DNA of 64,000 bases from an uncultured Flavobacteriaceae bacterium (lineage in GTDB: Bacteria > Bacteroidota > Bacteroidia > Flavobacteriales > Flavobacteriaceae): assembly GCA_947494205.1 (NCBI GenBank), contig CANLUH010000017.1, forward strand, positions 1 through 64,000, in the 5' to 3' direction. Shown one piece after another: positions 60,710 to 64,000 of the stretch. The notes below the pieces were generated by a model, which saw only the letters and a program-made list of their open reading frames with translations, had not been told where the DNA came from and made no database searches. The translations under genes and the position numbers were made by a program. Position 1 is the stretch's first letter. Each line of letters begins with the position of its first letter.

Positions 60710-62884
60710 ATGAAGCCCCTAACTCTCATAGTCATTGTTTTTTGTTGTCTACAAACAATTGTAGAAGCTCAAAGCTTTACCAAAAAACAAGACTCCATTA
60801 ATAGAATAAAACAAGTTAAATTACTAGATAGTGCTTTTGTGCTTGCGCAACAGAGTAAATATGCAGAATCTATTAAGCAGACTAGAGCTGTATTAGATTA
60901 CGCAAAACAAAGTAATGATAGTATTTTAGAAGCTGGTTCTTACATTGTTTTGGCATTTACAAGCAATGTTACAGGAGGAGGCCAAGAAAAATCATTAGAA
61001 TATTTAAATCTGGCCCAAACTATTTATGAGAACTTGAACGAAGATTTAAGACTAATAGGGGTTTATAATAATATAGGGGCAGTTTATGCTCAAAATGGAA
61101 ATGTTAAAAAAGCTAAAGCGTATTTTTTTAAAGCTTTAAATAGAGCGAAACAGTCAAAAAATAAAGATCAAGAGGTCATGCCTTCATCTAATATTATTAA
61201 TTATTTAATCTTAGAAGAAAAGTATGAGGAAGCAGAAGTTCTTACAAAAAATGCTTTAGAAATAGTAGAAACTACTAGTAGTCCAATTATAAAAAGAGGG
61301 AAGTTTAACTTGTATTATAATATGTGGTTTATTTATTATAAGTTAAATAAAAAGGAAGAAAGTACTGTTTTTTTTAAAAAGGGAATTGAACATGCTGAAG
61401 CGCATAAACTATTAGAGGGATTATCTAGAATATATGAAACACAAGCCAATTTTTTTGAAGAAGATCAACAATACGAAAAAGCAAATAAGATGCTTTCTAA
61501 GTATATGTCTATTAGAGACTCCATATTAAAACAAGAGAATTATAAACAAGTAAAAGAAATAGAAGCTAAATATTTGGTTAAAGAAAGCAAGAATAAATTG
61601 GCTTTAATAGAAAGTGAAAAAGCACTTCAAGAAGAAACAATTTCAAAATCTAAACAATATAAATTAGTACTTACTGTATTTAGTATTGTATTGTTGTTTA
61701 GTGTCTTTTGGGTTTTTAAAAAAAATAGGGCATTAAAACAAGCTAGAGATAAAGCAGAATATTTATCTCATGCAAAAAGCAATTTTTATTCTGAAATAAG
61801 TCATGAATTACGAACACCACTTTATGCCGTAATTGAGCTTTCTATTTTATTGTTAAATGAAAATGTTAGTGCTAAACATAAAGAGTATTTAGAATCTCTA
61901 AAATTTTCTGGGAGTCATCTTATGTCGTTAATAAATAACGTACTGCAAATTAATAAAGTAGAATCTGGAGAACTGAAAATTCAATTATTAGATTTTAATC
62001 TAAAAAACTTAATTTACAATATTATCGAGAGCTTAGAATATGCATTAAGAGACAGTAATAATAAAATTCACTTAAAATACGATGATGCTATACCAAAAAT
62101 TCTAGTAGGGGATTCTTTAAAGTTATCTCAAGTATTTATAAACCTAATATCTAATGCAATTAAATTTACTAAAGACGGAGATATTAATATTATTATAAAA
62201 CAACTGGAAGAATCTGGCGAAACAGTTAAAATTCATTTTAGTATAGCAGATACAGGGAAAGGAATCTCTAAGGAAAAACAAGTTAAAATATTTGAAGACT
62301 TTTATCAAGAAGAAACGAAAACAGAAAATATTTATAATGGTACAGGACTAGGACTTTCTATAGTTAAACGTATAATTACAGCAATGGATAGTACTGTAAA
62401 TGTAGATAGTGAAATTGATAAAGGAACAACTTTGAGTTTTAATCTAATCTTTGAAAAAAGTAATACTTCTAATACACCTGTTGCTTTGTATGGTAATCAA
62501 TTAGAAGCGATTGTAGATAGCTATATATTAGTAGTAGACGATAATAAAATTAATCAATTAGTTACTCAAAAAGTATTAGAGTCTCTAGGAATTAAAAATA
62601 GAGTAGTAGATTCTGGTGAGCGTGCTATAGCCGTTGTAAAAGAAGAACACTTCGATTGTATTTTAATGGATTTGCACATGCCAGGATTAGATGGGTATGA
62701 AACTTCCAGTATTATAAAAGAGTTTAAACCAGAACTTCCTATTGTAGCTTTAACAGCCGCAGCCGCAGATGAGATAGAAGTTAAAGTAAAACAATTTAAA
62801 ATGGAAGGTTACATTTTAAAACCTTTTATAACTACAGAGTTTGTAGAAACCTTAAATAAGGTAATTAGAAATTCTATTGTTTAA
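60710..62884 (+). CDS. TPR hybrid sensor histidine kinase with receiver (copy 3 of 3)
   Basis: This 724-residue hybrid kinase has a signal peptide ('LIVIVFCCLQTIVEAQS'), TPR repeats ('GVYNNIGAVYAQNGNVKKAK'), a membrane helix at about 320-336, H365 in 'SEISHELRTPLYAVIELS', N box 'NLISNAIKFT', G boxes 'DTGKGIS' and 'GTGLGLSIVKR', and receiver 'VVDDNKINQ' with D654 in 'ILMDLHMPGLDGY'. All phosphotransfer residues are intact, so no copy appears degenerate. A 92-bp gap separates it from copy 2. Its last 11 bases overlap the convergent coaD gene. Confidence 0.95.
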   Translation: MKPLTLIVIVFCCLQTIVEAQSFTKKQDSINRIKQVKLLDSAFVLAQQSKYAESIKQTRAVLDYAKQSNDSILEAGSYIVLAFTSNVTGGGQEKSLEYLNLAQTIYENLNEDLRLIGVYNNIGAVYAQNGNVKKAKAYFFKALNRAKQSKNKDQEVMPSSNIINYLILEEKYEEAEVLTKNALEIVETTSSPIIKRGKFNLYYNMWFIYYKLNKKEESTVFFKKGIEHAEAHKLLEGLSRIYETQANFFEEDQQYEKANKMLSKYMSIRDSILKQENYKQVKEIEAKYLVKESKNKLALIESEKALQEETISKSKQYKLVLTVFSIVLLFSVFWVFKKNRALKQARDKAEYLSHAKSNFYSEISHELRTPLYAVIELSILLLNENVSAKHKEYLESLKFSGSHLMSLINNVLQINKVESGELKIQLLDFNLKNLIYNIIESLEYALRDSNNKIHLKYDDAIPKILVGDSLKLSQVFINLISNAIKFTKDGDINIIIKQLEESGETVKIHFSIADTGKGISKEKQVKIFEDFYQEETKTENIYNGTGLGLSIVKRIITAMDSTVNVDSEIDKGTTLSFNLIFEKSNTSNTPVALYGNQLEAIVDSYILVVDDNKINQLVTQKVLESLGIKNRVVDSGERAIAVVKEEHFDCILMDLHMPGLDGYETSSIIKEFKPELPIVALTAAAADEIEVKVKQFKMEGYILKPFITTEFVETLNKVIRNSIV

Positions 62885-63332
62885 CGACAACACTTTTAGG
62901 AACTAACTTTGTGTAATCCCCATTATTTCTAATAACATCTCTAACAATAGATGATGCTATATAAGATGTTTTTGCAGCAGTTAGTAAAAATACAGTTTCT
63001 ATAGGAGCCAAATCTCTATTAGTATGTGCTATAGCTTTTTCAAATTCGAAATCTGCTGGATTACGTAAACCTCTTAATATAAAATCGACACCAATTTCTT
63101 TACAGAAATCTACAGTAAGACCTTTATAACTAACCACTTTTATTTTGGGTTCATCCTTAAAGGTTTCTCTTATAAATGCCATGCGTTCTTCTAAAGAAAA
63201 CATATATTTTTTTGAAGCATTAACGCCAATGGCAACGATAACTTCATCAAATAAAGTAACTCCACGAGTAATAATATCGTAATGACCTAAGGTAATAGGA
63301 TCAAAAGACCCTGGGAATATGGCACGTTTCAT
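62874..63332 (-). CDS. coaD: Phosphopantetheine adenylyltransferase
   Basis: CoaD makes dephospho-CoA from phosphopantetheine and ATP, the fourth step of coenzyme A synthesis. The 152-residue product has the nucleotidyltransferase loop 'AIFPGSFDPITLGHYDIITR' with the TxGH motif, then 'KVVSYKGLTVDFCKEIG', 'ILRGLRNPADFEFEKAIAHTN', and 'TSYIASSIVRDVIRNNGD', the second ATP-binding block. Length is normal. It is cytoplasmic and converges on the last hybrid kinase gene with an 11-bp overlap. The zinc-ribbon gene upstream is 98 bp away. Confidence 0.97.
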   Translation of the reverse strand: MKRAIFPGSFDPITLGHYDIITRGVTLFDEVIVAIGVNASKKYMFSLEERMAFIRETFKDEPKIKVVSYKGLTVDFCKEIGVDFILRGLRNPADFEFEKAIAHTNRDLAPIETVFLLTAAKTSYIASSIVRDVIRNNGDYTKLVPKSVVVKQ

Positions 63333-63430
63333 AATTGAAAATCCAATTTAATATCTTAAAATAATTTCTAAAGATAAAGATACACCAATACTTTAACTTA
63401 GCAATGCTGTATCTTTTTATAGATTAAAAG

Positions 63431-64000
63431 TTATTCTCTATCTATTTCATAGATAACTTCGCTTTTGTATAAATTAAAAAGGTCTACTTTAGAAAGGCTG
63501 TAAGCTTGTATTGTGTAGTTTTTATCTAAATCAATTTTATAAATTCCAGACCTTTTGTCAACCTCGTAATCATTTACAATTAAATGGACACTATCATTGG
63601 TTACTTCTGTAACTTTCATAGAAGAGTAATACCCTTTGTTTTCACTCTCTATGGAATATACATCTCCAATCTGTGGGGTTTGAATAAATTCTTCATTTTC
63701 AGCATCATTTTGTGATGCAAACCAAAATATCATAGCAATAAGTAGCGCTATAATAGCCAAGCCACTAAAATGCCAAATAGGTGTTTTTACGCCTTCTTTT
63801 TCTCGCGAAAACTTCTGTTTAATTTGTTCGGGTAATTCGTTTACCAGAAAGGTTTGTTTGCAAGCATTACATTCACTAATATTTTCTCTACCCATAGGAA
63901 ATGTCGGAATCCAATATATATGAGCATATTTCCCGAAAATAGAATAGTTCATGGATGTTAAATCCTCACAGTTAGGGCAGGTAACATTATTAATTTGTCC
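63431..64000 (-). CDS. Zinc-ribbon membrane protein, cut by the window edge
   Basis: The minus-strand frame is open from its stop at 63431 to the end of the window, beyond the ATG at 63952. The upstream codons encode 'INNVTCPNCEDLTS', giving a CPNC that pairs with 'ISECNACKQTF' to make a four-Cys zinc ribbon. The true start is therefore outside the window and the ATG at 63952 is internal. After the ribbon come a charged linker, one membrane helix at about 62-78 counted from that Met ('LAIIALLIAMIFWFAS'), and a beta-rich domain of about 80 residues at the C-terminus. The function is unknown. Confidence 0.75.
   Translation of the reverse strand, partial: GQINNVTCPNCEDLTSMNYSIFGKYAHIYWIPTFPMGRENISECNACKQTFLVNELPEQIKQKFSREKEGVKTPIWHFSGLAIIALLIAMIFWFASQNDAENEEFIQTPQIGDVYSIESENKGYYSSMKVTEVTNDSVHLIVNDYEVDKRSGIYKIDLDKNYTIQAYSLSKVDLFNLYKSEVIYEIDRE

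Noticed and set aside
1-64000. CRISPR arrays, riboswitches, rRNA, phage or IS transposase genes
   Set aside because: No regular short repeats with spacers, no transposase or phage frame, and no rRNA sequence were recognised by reading. Riboswitches cannot be ruled out fully without a covariance search.

Overview
The window is a gene-dense, AT-rich chromosomal segment of a gliding member of the Bacteroidota, almost certainly a marine-type Flavobacteriaceae. Three things point there: the gldJ-porU-porV cluster of gliding motility and type IX secretion (T9SS); Bacteroidota-type promoters (TAnnTTTG at -7, sometimes with TTG about 19 bp upstream) with no Shine-Dalgarno pattern; and many lipoproteins with short LxxC-type lipoboxes. 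The genus cannot be fixed from the sequence alone. No phage, IS transposase, rRNA operon or CRISPR array was seen.

Layout. 1-223: two identical tRNA-Val(TAC) genes and a terminator. 286-3619: small membrane and DUF proteins, a lipoprotein hydrolase and murF. 3639-3801: a MITE-like element with 21-bp inverted ends. 3862-15180: gldJ, two full-length tandem porU paralogues and porV. 15278-18502: cdd, pdhA and pdhC. 18631-26319: envelope hydrolases, an SDR/HAD/redoxin run, an unrecognised membrane-protein/lipoprotein pair, DUF4349, ctlX and a TauE/SafE transporter. 26323-28410: a TPR sensor kinase. 28909-39999: argS, several small secreted proteins, a SprT-like protein, a GDP-mannose-type nucleotidyltransferase, DUF389, an Mla-type ABC pair, a PafA-like phosphatase and a DEDDh exonuclease. 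40064-44851: a phospholipid operon (LUD, cdsA, psd, ACBP), then rsfS-ftsH. 44959-53473: birA, an SRPBCC protein, pyrE, NUDIX, a methyltransferase, M1 and M14 peptidases and a SulP transporter. 54078-62884: four consecutive TPR histidine kinases, three of them paralogous hybrids with receiver domains. 62874-64000: coaD and a zinc-ribbon protein cut by the window edge.

How the genes fit together. GldJ (gliding lipoprotein), PorU (T9SS sortase) and PorV (outer-membrane shuttle protein) act in one secretion and motility pathway; the unusual part is the duplicated sortase, with catalytic His and Cys kept in both copies. PdhA and PdhC are two parts of the pyruvate dehydrogenase complex; E1-beta and E3 are not in the window. 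CdsA and Psd are consecutive phospholipid enzymes, with an acyl-CoA-binding protein in the same operon. The kinase array has no DNA-binding response regulator next to it, so its output is either elsewhere in the genome or of a different kind.

The most notable items are the tandem PorU pair, the triplicated hybrid kinase array, the MITE-like element, two apparently leaderless promoters (pyrE and the SprT-like gene), and a terminator hairpin whose 3' arm doubles as the ctlX promoter.
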